DNA of 64,000 nucleotides from Prostheceraeus crozeri (GCA_907163375.1 CAJQUW010007440.1:186001-250000); one strand, 5' to 3'. Shown: positions 21,560-36,536, numbered from the stretch's first letter. The notes: generated by a model from the letters alone, not told the origin. Numbers and translations are program-made.

Positions 21560-24500
21560 CTTCCGAGACACTACGTGACAAAAAAAGTTTGAACTGATTT
21601 TGGTCATACATTGATGAGCTTAGATATCGTTTGATAAAATCAATGATCATAAGTGTCTGACTGAGCATAGGTAGATAGTACATGAACTGCTAGATGACTT
21701 GAACAGATGTCTAACTTCAGGTTGATACGAATCATATTAGAAATGTAGATATTTCGTATAGCATTAGGCATATACAAACTTTTGTACCACTTTGCATAAT
21801 GAGAAATTATAATAACTGAATGTTTATCAAGTGTACTGTTAAGATAACTATAGTTTCATATTTTCAGTAGTTGAGAGCCAGGACCGACTAAGTCCATCAT
21901 TGGTTTCAATGTCCACGCCATTTCTAATCCTTTAATACTAATATAGTGTTGGAAATTTACGGATTTTTTGGTAGGATTTGTGAGCAATAAAACATTTGTT
22001 GTTTTAAATTACTCTTGAAGCGCTACTTCAAATTGTCGAGAAACATCATTTTCTTGGATTGAGATACAGCTGATATATCTACAATTTCTTTTGCCAAGAC
22101 TTCTATATTCAACACTGACGATCATTGACTACAATATTGATATTGTAAGTGTTCTATGTGTCATCCAGGAGATGGGTGATATTGAATGTGTAGAATCTGA
22201 TATTAAATTCAGCCCATTCATCCACTATATAAAGTTGGTTGCGTGTCGGAATCAACTCATTTTACAGCTCAATAGGTTGAGGCATTGTGGTCATTTTTAA
22301 TGACCATCATGCAAAGTCATTTATAATGACATCATTTTGATAGGATCTTTCAGCATCTATACCTCAACTTAGTTGCATCAATTTTGATAGTGGATTTCAT
22401 GTTGTGCCATATCACAAAATAATTCAAGCATACTAAAAATATTAAAATGAAAAACAATTTTTTTGTCGGTCGCTAAATACTGTCTCTACGAAGGCAATCT
22501 CTATCAGTGCATTAACTTTATGTATTATGATAACTTCCTATAATATGACGTAATCTTTGCATGAAAGTTTTTAAATAAGAAAGTCTCCATGGAGATAAAA
22601 TACGGTAGGACCCTGTTTCCATTAGTTCACGTGCTGATGACATCGTTATTTTTGAAGATAATGATTGACAAAAACAATTATTGAATGACAACAAATTCCA
22701 TAACGTGAATTACTGAATTGACCTACCTTGCTCATGCTTATTGAGAATTTCTTCTCCAATTTGTCTCCAGCTTCATAATCATGAATTCCTGACAAGATTT
22801 GCGAAAATCGTCTGCGTGACAGAGATGTCATTCCTCAAAGTGGTTTGCCTGTAAAGTTGGCAGTGCCATCAAAGGAATCAGTATTTCAAATTTGGAATTT
22901 TGTCGAGAAGTACTGAGATAGACATAACTGGAGACGGATATTATACAGCTGTCACCGCTTGCTGTCCAATTAAATGTGTGGCTAAGTATAGGGCCTAAAC
23001 CGATACAATGCAAATTTTTGACTTGACTGGATTTCAGATCATCCGCATAAACAATTCTCAGCTGCGTATCAGAATTGTAGTAAGCATATTCATATTCAAA
23101 ATAGTTTCGACTAAATCAAAGTCAGTCTTTTGATGACGAATCTATTCTCAGATTTCATAAATTCTATGTCATTTCTCGATAATTAATTTGGAAGATTAAA
23201 AGGTTTCGTCATGAAAAGTTAGTTGAACTAACCTGCGAAGTCAATTTCCAAATCTTGCTGATAGGCGGAGTAAATCAATGATCAGCTTTGCTGCGTTCAT
23301 CTCAAGGATGCCTTCCATCTGTTGAGACTTTGTAGGTCAGCACTTGCCGAGAAACATTGATTTTACGATTTTATTGAATTCTGATGGTTTCTCAACGAAA
23401 CTAATTTTCAGTATTTAACATTTGTCTCGATTGGCTGCACTGTGAAATTAATGCATGGTAGCCACTTTTTCTGAGCTTCATCGTTGTTGCACATCAAGCA
23501 CCGCAGCCCATCGCAAACAATTAACTGTCAAGTGTCAATAGGCTAATGTATGCCACAAAAAATCGATAGAAAATGTTGCATCTTTATGAAATAAATCGAA
23601 ATACAGACCAAAATCAATTGATAGCTACCGCAACCACTTCTGACTTAATTCAGAAGCCATTTTAATTCAGAGGATCAAATCGCTGTCAAAAAGTTGCTAA
23701 CTAAACACTGCTCTGGAGGTCGGACGGTTAATTTAGAAGACTGTTTCAAGTGGATTGTTGGGAGAATTAATTTCAGCATGGGGCGAAAGTTCTCGGTTGA
23801 TCTGAAAAAGATCGTTACACCACCAGTATACAAAAATGTAAATTCTCAATTTTACGAACTGTTGGTTAAAATTTATTATTTCGTTACATCCAGCAAATAA
23901 AAAAAACAAGCATGTAAAAAAGCAGATAATTAATGCAATAATTATAATATAGAAAAAAATGTATATATAGATGAAACCTCGTCATTGAACCGGAATTACG
24001 ATTATGTCGAATTCCGAGACAACATTTTGCGACATGCTTTTAGCTCTAGTAACAGCTGATGCATGGCTGCAGCATTCAACAAAGATTGAAATCACGAGGA
24101 ACATGAATTTGACTGCGCCATATTGTCACGCGCATTCATATTGTACTTTACTCGATGAAGATGGCTGCTATCCAATGCGCGACAAGGCTGATGAAGAAGT
24201 GACTAAAACAGCTGACTGCGCCAGTCAACGAGATTGAGAAATTGACTCCGCTGAGTGGCCTTCCTAAATTCAAGTGGAAGTATTCCTGGAAGTATTTCTA
24301 TCTTCTAAGTTAGATTTCACAGAAACGATGACGAATTTTGAAATCTGAGAACAGATTCGTGATCAAGTGGCTGAAGTTGTTGAAGTAAAAGTAGTTTTGA
24401 ATAGAAATATGTGTGCTGTAATGTTGAAAAATACAAATAAATCCTAAAATTAACTTCTTTTGTGGCAAATATTGCCATGTAAAATTAGACTACAAGCTGT

Positions 24501-25850
24501 CTTTAGTGGAGTAATTCTCTTGGACCAGGACACACGTACGTTTATCGTAAGATTAGAATTTAAAATTGAATATTGATTTGGACTTAATTAAAAGTTTTGT
24601 AGCAGTTGATGGCTGCCAACTTCACAGCGGAGTCAATGTAGCGCATTAGGAGTATGATCTCCTTGTAGCGCGAATAATTTTCATAAGTTTGATTTGGGAT
24701 TCGTGATTTGATCGGAGGGCTCAAGCTAGCATGATCTGGTAGAAAAAATGTTCCACTAGAATCGTAGGACAAACTAAAATCCGATTTTCTAACTGCATCT
24801 CTGTGAGACATTAGCGTATGAATTCGTGATCAGAATGCTGTAGTTGACAAAGTAGAAGTCATTTTTGAGCAGGAGTGTGTCGTAATAAAACTTAATCATT
24901 GTTCAATTCAAAATTACCCTCATTGCCTGAAGAAATGAACCCCCGTTACAGCATTTAGTTCAGAGCTTTCAAATTGGCTAAGGTCGATGTATTGACTTGT
25001 TAGTTAAACTACTTTATTTTGCTATTTTCATATTTCCTGACGAACGGTTTGTATCAACATTTCTTTAAAGTTTCTGTATTTTTATACAGGAAGTTTATTT
25101 GAATTTGAACCAATAAGTCTATCGATTCGGTGTTATTATATGCACAGAACATGCGTATAATCTCTCAAAGCATGCATGCGTATATGTACTAAAAATAGCA
25201 TTGTAAAATGTAGCTTATTCATCAAAATATTCATGAGAAGAGTTCAGCGACGACAAGCGAATATGTCTGTTATATTAAACCGGCCAGGAACACGACATTA
25301 CTTTCGGGTAAAATCTTTCATGAGCTGTCATATGTGCCTCTAATAATGTACAGTATGCAGGTTTTATTCAAGGATTACATGAAGAATCGCTGTTTACATG
25401 TGGCATTGCACCTTGCATGAACGACACATTAGGGCTATAGCCCAGACCGCTTTTGATATCAATTTGACGATGAATCAGCATGATAATCGCATTCGACGCA
25501 AAGCTTTCGTCACTCGTGATAATTATGCACATTTACTAAATACGTCGCTTGGTCAGTGAGAATGACAGTCGAACATTATTTTTGGTGTTTTTTATCCATC
25601 ATAGGCTCTATAATCAGGGTTCTCGCGGCTCCTGAAAATCCTTGAATGTGCTTTTAGAAAAGCCGCCGGAACCCTGTATAATATCGCTTTGACTGGCATC
25701 AATAAGGATCAAATGAACCCACCAGTATAGATATTTAGAACTTCGGTGCAAGATTCTTTTAGGAATCTACGTTGCTTCAACCATATTCAATCCTACAGTT
25801 CCTTATCGGTTCTCAATGTCTCGTCACATGTCCTAAAAGATATGTGTCAT
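21560..25850. other. Long intergenic stretch, nothing firmly recognised
   Basis: About 4.3 kb without convincing coding sequence. Small open frames (22091-22300, 22646-23013, 23694-23900, 24004-24237) have no recognisable domain and no clear splice context. No tRNA or satellite array seen. Confidence 0.45.
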
Positions 25851-25899
25851 GGTGCGTAAATGTCTATATGGCCCTGTCCCTTCATATTTACGAAAGTTA

Positions 25900-28800
25900 A
25901 TAAGATTTTCGCATTATTCTGCAACTCATTAGGCCCTTCAATCTTCAGCAATCAATTTGTTCTGTCGACACCTCGACAAGTCAAATGTGCTTCATTCTCA
26001 TGTATCACCAATATGTTGAAATACTTATTCTGCTCAGGTCTATTCAATCCCTCAAGCGCTTTGAAAGTTCGTTGTCTGCTTCATTTCCACTGTGTCCCTT
26101 CAACTGTGCCAGCTCAGGGAACGAATACAGTCCGCTGATATGCCATCATACGAGTTTTTCCTACAATAATTTGCAGATACAACATTTGGCGACGAGATTA
26201 CGAACCTGGCGCGCTTGTACTTACGCACCTTAATTGCGATGACCGGATCCACTTCGACAGCTGCTACAATAAATTTCAACCTTTTCCTCTGCCTATACTG
26301 CCTTCAAGCCCAGAAGCTGTGGATTTATATTTCTTCCTAAGAAAACTTAATAATTATTTTAACAATAATGCAGAAGATCAGAAGCTTCCATTGCTTTTAA
26401 ATGGTGTTGGTCGTGATGGACTTCTCATTTATGATGGTTTGCCTGCACCCCAGAATACAACTCCACTTCTTCTGTTCAGAAGTTTCAAGAATACTTCTCA
26501 GGTAGTGTAGTAATGCTTCTCAAACGGAAGCAGTTATTCGATGCAAAATAGTCATCAATAGAAACAGTGACTGAATACCTTGCATACGTCGACGCCTTAA
26601 CGTCGACTGTAAGTTCTCAGACATAAGTGAAATGCTACGCGATAAATTTGTTCTAGGTCTTAACGATAGCAGGCTAGCTGAGCGTTTACTAGCTGGGGAT
26701 GCTGAAAAGTAAACGTTTCATTGTGCGTTGCAGAGATCTGAAGCTTTTCAGAGTGCTGACAGAGATAGGAATTCTATAATTTATGAAATACATGAAGATT
26801 CATCACTTTATTCTATTAAAAGCGTAGGCCTACTAATACTAATTTTCGAAAAGTTCGAAAATAATTCCTGCTACAACGATAATACTAAGTTGAATTAATC
26901 TAAAGACGACCGAAAATCGAATACTAGTTGTTTTTGCTGCGGACGCAGTAAAGTGATCATTTGGCAGATTTTCCTAGATGTCCAGTAAAAAGATGTGACT
27001 TGCAAAAGTTGTAATGAGAAAAGACATTGTGCACGAGTTTGTCTGCCACATCGAAATAAGAATCCTGTTCGCTCAGTTGATATCGAGGAAAGCTACAATA
27101 TATTTTCTAAAAACACTACTGGAGGAAAAAATTTAGCATAAGAATTGCTGGTGCTGTTGCAATATGCATCGGTGATACGGGTGCAGCTGTAAATGCTATG
27201 CCAAAAGTGTATTTTCCAAATATGAAATGGAAACCGACAGAAGTAAAGATAACTACTTATGGCGGCAATCAACCTAAAATAGCCGGTGAATGTGAACTTC
27301 TAGTAACATATGCAAATATTGCGACCACTGATAGATTCATTGAGGTCGATATTAGTTCAGAGTACTTACTATTGATCGGTTCAGAACTTTGCAAAGAGCT
27401 TAGATTATTCGTGGACAATGACAATGCCATGGAGTAGGGAATTAATAGAGTGGAAACTCTAATGAAAAAATAATATCATCACAAAAGCGTCCCATATTTT
27501 GCATGAGCGTTGATTTGGATACTAAAACATTAGCTGTGCCACTGGCTAACGGTGGCCAGGTCTGTAGTTAAGTCTGCAGATGAATGTTATTTTCAACTGC
27601 TTGTGAAGACTATGTTAATGAGTAGTGCGATTAATTGTCTACCTATAAGATTCGGCTGTCTAGGTATGTGTTACATGGATATCTCGACTCCGTCAGATCG
27701 GCTCTTTCTTTCGTTATTAACGGCACATGATAATGCTATTTTAAAGGACTTCTCAGCAACAGTCATTATCAGAAAAAGTGATATAAAACATGTGTAAGCA
27801 TTTCACACCACTGTGTCTGTGGCTGCATTATAATTTTACTTGAATTTTCAGTTTGTAACTGAGATCATGCATGTAAAAATTGTTCATTTTAATTTCTATG
27901 CAATTAATGTTGATAGATTTATATAAAAATTGCAACCATGATTGTACCAATCGACATGTTAAAAATAATTTCACACTATGAACTGTTAGCAATTTATACA
28001 CTATGAAATTATATCAGTACTCAAATATCATTAAAAGGGAGTCGGTTTTTTGCAACATTTCTCTTCAGTTCAGCAAAAACGTAAATTCGATTTTTAACTG
28101 AGTAACAACGCATGACAAGAGACAAGAAGTAGTTTTTACGATTCATCAGAATACATGTCTTGGTTAGGTCCCAAGTTCTCTTCCATTATGCATCATGTTG
28201 AGCACGCATTTTGTTGACATAGCAAATATATTTTTAAAAAACCATAAAATGTGGATGTTTAGGTACACAATGTTCGTCTGAACGCGTAGCACTTTCTTCA
28301 GGGCACTTGTATTTAAGAATGAAAACCAGTTTCCAAAAGAATGAATTTGACTATTTTTCCAAGACGATTTCCTTCGTAGGTTTCCTTCAGCAACCGATTA
28401 TCCATTTTCTTGGCCTGGAAAAATAATTTCTTTTAGAAAGGTCTCACACAAAGGAAAGTCAATCTAGAATTCAATAAAATTTTCAAATTTCATGAACCAG
28501 TTGATTTCATTTTTCATTCAGAATGCAGTGCACATCTCACATCTGGCTAAAACAGACAATACAGCTATTAAATGAGCTGCGTTCTCCTCACACTTCAGAA
28601 ATCATAACAAACTCTTCTTGAATAACAGACCTAATTTTTCCAGTCAAATTAATATCTCTTTATTTCCTATAATCAAGGCCTACACATTCAATAAGTGACA
28701 TGCTATACAATTCTTTAAAATTGAGTTGATGCTAGAGAGAAAATTACAGTCAAATGCTTCTGAGAAACTCCTAACTAGGGAAAATCCAGAAACACTCGCA

Positions 28801-31480
28801 GACGATGGGGCCTTAATGCGAAAATGCATAATTTGCATTGCTACAATTTGTAAAATATCCAGAAGGTTCTCCATACCTGATTATATGTGGATTTCATCAT
28901 TGATATAGTTTATTATATTATATTTTTTCTTTGGCATTCATTATGGATTTCATCAACTATGCACACTGTGTAAAGTTTTTCTTTAAAATTGAGTGTAGAG
29001 TTGTGTTAGAAGAAAAGCTGCAAGTTATTCATAAATAAAACAATTGCTCTAGCTGAGGTTATTGATGAAGAAATGTAGGCTAAGCTTTCAACTTTCGGAT
29101 AACCTCCCTTGCCTGGTGCTTCTTCGATTTTTCACTTTTGAACGAGTCAAGAACCACTACATAATTTTGGTCAATCGTAATTCAACATTAAGACCACGTA
29201 CTGAACACAGCAGTTCCTTTACAATGAGTGGCAGGAGTTATATGTTTGTAATAAGCAGAAATCTTTCCATTCAAATTTGAGAGTAAGTCACAAAAAACAC
29301 TTGTGGATATGCTCGAATTGCATGACGATCCTATTGTACAGTCTGTTATTCATAAAAATGTCACAATAAAAACCTTCACACATCCAGTTGAATCATTTTC
29401 TTCTTGTGTTTATAATTAGCAATAATAAGCATTATAGCACTGGCTAAGGTGGATGAATTGCAGAACTAGAACATTACCTAACTAGATTTTTCAGATGGTG
29501 CAAAAGTATTGCATTTTTATGAGTATCGCTTGTCAACACCGTTGTTTTCGTTTGTAGGGTGCCCAAATATATTCCCACGTAATACTAAAGCGCTGAAAAG
29601 TTTAGTTAGGTAATGTTTTAGTTCTACTATTCATCGCCAGTGCTAACGTGTTATTATTATTGCTGATCAAAAAATTACAAATAAAATGACTCAACTCGAT
29701 GTGCGAATGCTTTTTCATCTAATATAATCATGTATACAACTGAATAAGATAGGTCAGGTAGAATTAAATGTCGGGAGTAGCTTCATAATGAGAATTATGT
29801 TGTATTGTCAGCGAATAAGTAAACGACATCAAGACCTCAAGTTGATTACAGGCGGTGTTCATGATTGCATCTTCATCAAGCTAAGGAAGGCTTCACACTA
29901 AAACCAAATAGGCATGTTGTCCATTAATCTAATTGACATGTATTGGCAGGCCTATGCAGGTCAATATTATTCCCTTTTTATAATAGTTTGTCGTCAAGAA
30001 GTAGAGTTTAATAGTGAAGCGTGCTCTAATTTGCAACTTACTTTCAGAGTTGAGACTGCGGGTGTCAAAACCAGTTGCGAACATTGATGGCCGTTTTTGG
30101 ATTGTAAAATAGTCACTTCACTTCCACTAGTTCACCTTGCGAACTCACTTGCGAAGATGTGTTTAACATGAAGCAGTTACTGACCTATAAATTACTGTTT
30201 CAATGGCTGTCTTGTATAAAATACTGTTTCAATGGCTGTCAATGACGGTGTGTGCGCTTATCGATGAAAATGACGCATTGGCAGGGAAGATAGTTGTGAT
30301 GGTTAACTCGACTTCTACTCGTACCATAGGAACCAAAATTGCGTATAACTTCCCTGACTTCCTCAAGTGATCGTATTACGCAGGTCACTGTTGATGACGT
30401 TTTAAGGTCAAAGTCTTAGTCATGAAGATGCACGATTGAAGAACCTATTGAGGTGAATAAATTTAGTGGTGGCAAATAGCAAATTGGCTGAAAGTGAGCT
30501 TTCCAATTATTTTATGCATCCATGAAATTGGATAGATGTTCTTACCAGATTTTTAGACAACAAAGTGAATGGTGGAATATTTGCACTCGAACAGGTGACA
30601 AATTCTGATTTTCTGGTCACGCTACATCTTAATGCAAATAACAGCTGACATTTGTTGTAGTCTAAAAAATGGAGGACAATTTTGAAACGGTCAAGCATTT
30701 AAACAAGTATGATCGTTTCTTTTACTGATTTCACGACATCAAAGTCATTATTTTTCAAAAAGACTTCGTCCCCTATATTAGAGCTACCCTATATTAGAAG
30801 AACCGCTAGCGCTTCTACAGGAAGATCACCTCATTTCATGTTTTTCAATCGAGAAATGTGCACTAGTCATTCCAAGTTGAATTCAAGAAAAATAGTGTGA
30901 ACATCAAAGCTGCTGGTATGCAAGGGATATGCGGCTATTAATAATAGGATCAAAGCAAGGGAAATGGCTCTGAGAGGAGGAGAATCAGTCTTTATATGAA
31001 GAGGTAAATGAGGTAGATTTGAGCTTTCTGTGATGGCTGTTAATCGTGCAGGTTATGGTGCCTATAGGGTTAGGTTTCCTGACAATCACGAATGTGTGGT
31101 AAATCAACCTTCTTCTCACGTTCTTAAACATGATGTTGTCGATCAAATGTATGATTTTATCAAGAATGTGAATCTCATAGATCAATGAATCCTGAAAACC
31201 GGAAAGACCGAGGCTGTAGCATTATAGACCGCAGGCCTCACGATCAGGCGTATCTGCCTTCGGTTAATAGGTTCTATAATGACCTCAAAATCATCCATTA
31301 TCTATTACGCAATTTCTCTGAATGATTTATTGTACATGTATTACTGCCAATGCATAATTTGATTTGATTTGAAAATAACATCCAGTTGTTGTGGCAGCTC
31401 CGGTACAGTCTGCTTACATGCCATCATGCGACTTTTTTTCTGCAGTTTCCTTGTTTCATCTGCAGATACAACATCAACAT
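25900..31480 (+). mobile_element. Decayed Ty3/gypsy-like LTR retrotransposon fossil
   Basis: Parts in order: a probable 5' LTR ending near 26183; gag-like sequence from about 26230 (LRKLNNYFNNN, then a region like DKFVLGLNDSRLAERLL) with zinc-knuckle cysteines near 26940-27040; an aspartic protease region around 27130-27440; largely unreadable pol; an integrase tail near 30770-30900 (ASTGRSPHFMFFNRE). A second LTR-like end near 31476 shares ATGCCATCAT and TGCAGATACAACA with the first. It is heavily broken in many places and old. The outer limits are approximate because the LTR starts are not visible. Confidence 0.55.
29419..29662. mobile_element. Small MITE with ~60-bp inverted arms
   Basis: The left arm (29419-29484) and right arm (29600-29662) are inverted copies sharing AATAATAA, AGCACTGGC and ACATTACCTAACT. 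The loop is about 115 bp and non-coding. It lies inside the decayed LTR element. Confidence 0.6.
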
Positions 31481-33017
31481 CAACTGCCTGTTTGCCGCCT
31501 AGAAAACTCCGTGTAATTGCGGCTAAATAAACAACAGAAATTGGAAATGCAACTGTTTATACTATTGGTTTTAGGATATTATCAACCATCGACTGAAATA
31601 AATCTTTGGATTTTAGATGTGGAGAGACGAGACAGGAATTATGGAAATGTTGTTGGCTTACATTGGAGACTACGAGCATTTCAATGGATGGCCAAGTTGG
31701 CGATCTGTTTTGATCGACATACTTACCTGTCATGAAGATATCAGGAGGTAAGTGTGAAATGTATTTACTTCCTGACGGATAAGTGCGTGCATAACGACTA
31801 ACTGCATTGTATGTCAGCAAAAAGGTTAAAGTGAATGGCAGAGAAAGCTGTGCAGTTGGAGATTCTCAAGATGTCTCTTACTAGCAAACTAACAAGCCAT
31901 AAGTTAAGTGCGCAATACTTTAGGAAATGTATCTTTACCGAAGAGTACATGCTCATGTTGTCTTTCACGAAGTTGCCTGCCTTAGTACAAGTATATGCAT
32001 AGTCACAAGGAGAAAGTAGTATTTGCAAAGTGCTGCAGAAACACAAAATTTCGCGGGTGCGAATCATTATCGAAAAAATGTTGCATTTTGAGGTACCAGT
32101 GATCATGGTGCAGAAACTTTGAGCTAATTAAATTCAATTTTTTCATATTAAAAAGTGCATATGTTATAAGTACATCTACCTGTATACCGCAACAGGGTTG
32201 GAACTATTGCAGTAATTGTAATTGTGTAATTAATCACAATTTTTGAAGTAATTGTAATTGATGATTTTGATTTTAAAGTAATTGTAATTACGAAAGTTCA
32301 GCTGTAATTGCAATTTGAATTTTTATGACGTAATTGTAACTGAAGAAAAATTTCGTTCAATTACACGTCAATTACTTTTGTATTTTCGGTTAGACGAGAC
32401 ACAAAATCCAAGGATTGTCTTTGTGAATATTTTAGTGTATGTGTGTAGATGCATCTGCGCATTATTGTTACTGAATTATATTGATTAAAACACCATTTTT
32501 CAATCTAAAATTTCTAGTTAAAGGTTGTGAATTCATCTACTGAATGTGTTTTTTACAGACCCTATTATTCTCCTCTTACATAGGCTATAGTAGAAACTAG
32601 GCATGCTGATTGCTGACACGATGTATGATGATATCTTATATGATGCTGTAACGCGTAAAATATATGCCTAAATCCTTGTTTAGCTAGAACTCGTGAAATC
32701 ATTCAGTATAGCTATCGCGCACAATAGCCTACATGTATGAGATAGCTAGTAGTGCAGTCAGCAATCAGCACAGGCCTGGTATCAATTTTCATGACGTGAT
32801 ATTCTACAGACTACTGTTGAATGTTGATAGAGGCCTATAAATTCACATGTAGCCTACAATCCCTACATGCACAATTGTAGCCTAGATATAGGTCTGATTC
32901 CGTGCCGCGTTTTTACCGAATTTTTAGAATAAGCCTCTACAACACAACATGCAAAATTTCGCATTTTATAATATGGACATTTCGACTTTATACATCAATA
33001 TTTCCTCTAATAATTTT
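31481..33017. other. Intergenic with an ATTGTAATT-rich low-complexity patch
   Basis: No gene recognised. At about 32200-32385 a patch of repeated TAATTGTAATT and TAATTACAATTAC motifs stands out, of the kind found near the ends of some DNA transposons. TAGGCCTA-like words are frequent near 32700-32900. Confidence 0.45.
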
Positions 33018-33760
33018 CCTGAAGAAAGAGCATGATAGTAACCATTTTCAAGAGGAATGGACACCATCAGGAAGTTAATTACTACCGTGGTATAAAGCTT
33101 CTCAGCCATGCCATGAAGTTTCTGGAAAAGATATTGGAGAGGCAACTGCGGGATCTTGTTGAGAGAGTCAATTTAACTTCAGACTTGGTACAACGAACCA
33201 ACAATTTTGTCTTAGAAAAGCGATGGAAGCTTTCAGAGAGCAAACCCTTGTGGATCTCGAAAAGGCTTATGATGCGGTCCCAAGTGAGCTAATTTGGAAT
33301 TGCCTCCGCTAATGTGGATGGAGTAAAATTCTTCAGATCAAGAGCAATGTGTAATTTTCATTGGTTCAACTAGGCATCCGGTGTAATTGGGCCCCTCTTG
33401 GACGTATGAACATTGGCTCCACATTTCTGAAATGCGAATGCTAATGTGGGTGCAGGGCTGCATGCGGTTGGACCGCAAGGCCAACGATGAGATTATAGCA
33501 AATGTCTAGATAGCCCCTATTCTAGATGAGGCTTGGACATGTGCAGCGTCGTGAGGAGAGCCATCTGTTTGCATGCGAGTAGAGAAGAAAAGGAGTTTGG
33601 GGAGTAGGGGTTCTAGGAAAACTGGATAGCAACAGTGAAGTGTAGGGGAATGAATGCCTCGATGGTGAACGACCGACCAGAGTGAAGAAGAACTGAACCT
33701 ATCGTGGGACACGCGGGATAAGGCTCATCAAGACGAGTAAGTAAGCAACTCATTATCAAG
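33018..33760 (+). mobile_element. Truncated LINE remnant
   Basis: The first part (33032-33300) encodes reverse-transcriptase motifs IFKRNGHHQEVNYYRGIKLL, ILERQLRDLVE and then KAYDAVPSELIWNCLR after a frame change. The second (about 33420-33730) resembles the C-terminal segment of the same class (EMRMLMWVQGC, DRKANDEIIANV). The palm with the catalytic YxDD is deleted. No endonuclease or target duplication seen; it is an old fragment. Confidence 0.65.
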
Positions 33761-36379
33761 GATAAAGTGTTTCAATGAAAGATGAAATGTATCTTATATA
33801 TGCTGTAAAGAGAGTTTACAGTCATAGGCATAAGTAAACGCAAATGCCATATTTTACATTCTTTCACATCAAAACAATATTACTTACAGACAACGAACTT
33901 CTATTTTAATATTAAATGCACTATCACTGCCATATCTTTTCATAATCTTTAATTATGCTGCTTTATTGCAAGAGAAAGGATTCATAATATCAATCGAAAT
34001 TAGAAACACACGAGAGGCATAAACAGGTCCATTTAAAATTACTACTGAACTATTTTATATATGCAGAAATGTTACTCGTATAGAAAGTTCACAATTCGTC
34101 TCTTGCCTATACATCGGCTATTACAACTTCTCTCCAACCTCAAACAATTTCATCACAATTTATGTTCACTTTGGAATAGGCACTAATAGGCAATTTTTCA
34201 TGAATTCTCTGGATTGCGGAAAGTTTGTTGAGATTAACAGAAATTTCCACTTCATGTCGAATGACCATCAACCTGCGAATTAGTTAATCAGCGAAAATTT
34301 GTGTGCGTGCAGTTCAATGCTGATAAGATCAGACCTGCCATGGAAATTGAGGTAAGATATTAATTCTGAAATGTCAGAGTTATTCCCAGTGTTGGATGTA
34401 AACATTATTTTATGAAAAAAGGAATTTCATGTTTGATGATCAGTCGAGTGAGAACCAGGCTCGGACTGGATTTTTGGAGGCATGCCCAGGCCGGGCCGGA
34501 CTCGAATCGCCGATTTTTAGGACAATTTTCCTCGAAGCCCTATTAAGCTTCAACTTTTTTGTGCTTCGTTGATGCAGAATCGAAATTAATTTGTTTGGTT
34601 TGAAACCATGTCTATCATAATGAACGGTAATAGAATTAGACATTAATTTCAAGTGAATAGAATAATTAAATATTGAGTTCATCCTCAGTTGAAAATGGGA
34701 ACAGACCTGAATAGCTGCTATTTCATCCAATATCAGGAATCATCAGCAGGCCTAGTTCACATCTCTCAACATCGACACAACTCCCTATTTAAAGTTGCAG
34801 CCATACCCTGGCAAAATTGGCAAGCTGGTAAAATTTCTACGGATTTTCATTAAATATCACTTTAAGCACACAACTGGCAAATCGTCTAAGTTTTGCAGGC
34901 GCACTAACTTACTTAAAAGCGATTTGCAATGTAGTGTGCTTAAAGTGATACTTAATGAATGCCCGTAAAAATTTCAATAACTTACTGATTGATGGCAAGA
35001 CTATGATGAGTCTTCCTGACAACAACGGGTTTGAAAACCAGTGCGCTCTGCACAGAGCAAGTAATGAAACCGATCTCTGCAGGACATGACATTGCTTTCA
35101 ACTTATTGGTGGGATAAGTTATTGATAAAATGGTAGTTTTCATTGTGGGCACGAGTTACTATTACCATTTAATGAAAAGCAAGCACAAGTTTGCATCTTT
35201 CGAATTATGAATAAATACATGAAAGATGCATGCACATCATGAAAAGTTGCACTTAGTTGGTGTCTATGTATGAACATATGAATTGAACTTGTGTGCTTTA
35301 ATTCTAAGTAGGAAAACATTTTGAGTGAATCTTGCAATATGATAATGGATGATGAATATGAATTGTTATTTTATTGTGATGAATATGTTGTTTTGTGGTC
35401 GTATGTTAATATTCGAATACAATATTCTTTTTACTTGTTGCAAATGACAGAATAAATGGAGATTGTTTCACTACTGGGTTTTTGTGAATGCGTTGAAGAA
35501 AGCAAGTTAGATGATACTATACGCTCTCAGACCTTTACATGTTTCTAGTGTGACATTTTCATTTGGAAAATCATTTTCGCGCTTCATCTATTTGCAGACA
35601 AAGAATCACCTCTGCATACACCAATTCATTCCGTGAACGTGAAGAACTTAAAGCTGAGGTCTGTTTGATTGTTCACTTTCAAATTTGAACTGTCACCCTA
35701 ATTTCTTGTCAATTTTCTTAAAGGTAACGGAAGATGTCAATGATGCAAGCGGCTACACAGACAAGGGTAATTTTCTTCCTCAGTCAAATATTAGAGCACA
35801 AAATACCAGACATCGTAGCACAGTAAAACCCACTTAGAACATGCTGGAGGAAATCTTAAAAATTGGTGCGTCATAATTGAGACATGCAAATTCTACCTCT
35901 ATGCAGTTGACTTATCATGCTAATTTTTCAAGCACCAATTGCAGTGGTTTTCATGCGAGGAAGATTCCCTAAATAATATAAAGTATGCAGCATAACACAT
36001 ACAATAGCCATGATGTTTGTATGTACATCCTGCATAATGTATATGTACAATATATGTAGCATAATATTCAAATACACGTAGTGCCCAGACGATTATATGC
36101 ATTTTGAGGTTGATACAAAAATATTCGCTGATTGTTGTCAGTAGAAAAGAGAAATAGCAACCATGATAAGCGATAAAAGATAGCTCAGACTAAGCATAGC
36201 GGAATCGCTGTGACGTCCGAAGCATGCCTTTATAACCAGCAGCCCCTCTTGCCTCCTGCTGCTGCTCGCGAAACCCTTTGTTGTAGCCTGGATCTCCTTA
36301 ATGCCGTAATATCCGACCGACGAGGTCTACAATAATTTTTGAAAAATTTGCTGTTTTTTTATCGTTCCACGTTGAAGAT
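33761..36379. other. Intergenic with one hairpin
   Basis: About 2.6 kb with no convincing gene. The hairpin at 34831-34973 is listed separately. Nothing else seen. Confidence 0.45.
34831..34973. repeat. 143-bp hairpin (MITE or small-RNA-like)
   Basis: Arms of about 54 bp (34831-34885 and 34919-34973) are near-perfect inverted copies sharing TATCACTTTAAGCACAC and CAAATCG; the loop is about 33 bp. It could be a tiny MITE or a hairpin precursor. Confidence 0.6.
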
Positions 36380-36536
36380 AGGGTAAGACGGCTGTTTATT
36401 TCGTTGCTCCACTCATCCTGATCGTACACCTTTGCTGGATTCAAGTTCAACGACTGGAAATCATCGGAGACGACTTGTGGTGATATTTTGTTTGGTCTTC
36501 CTTTTGGTCTTCTACCTCAGCCAGGATGGATTTCTT
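36380..36536 (-). mobile_element. Old LINE tail, left of the Polinton
   Basis: On the minus strand this reads GRPNKISPQVVSDDFQ and a following acidic-aromatic stretch, resembling the C-terminal end of LINE proteins (GRPxxxW-type). The continuation on the other side of the Polinton (54637 to about 54740) has LRWHGQILAIENY in the same direction. The Polinton therefore landed in a degenerate LINE. Confidence 0.4.

Noticed and set aside
32200-32385. TAATTGTAATT-rich patch as a regulatory array
   Set aside because: Low-complexity AT repeat without regular period; at most a transposon end.
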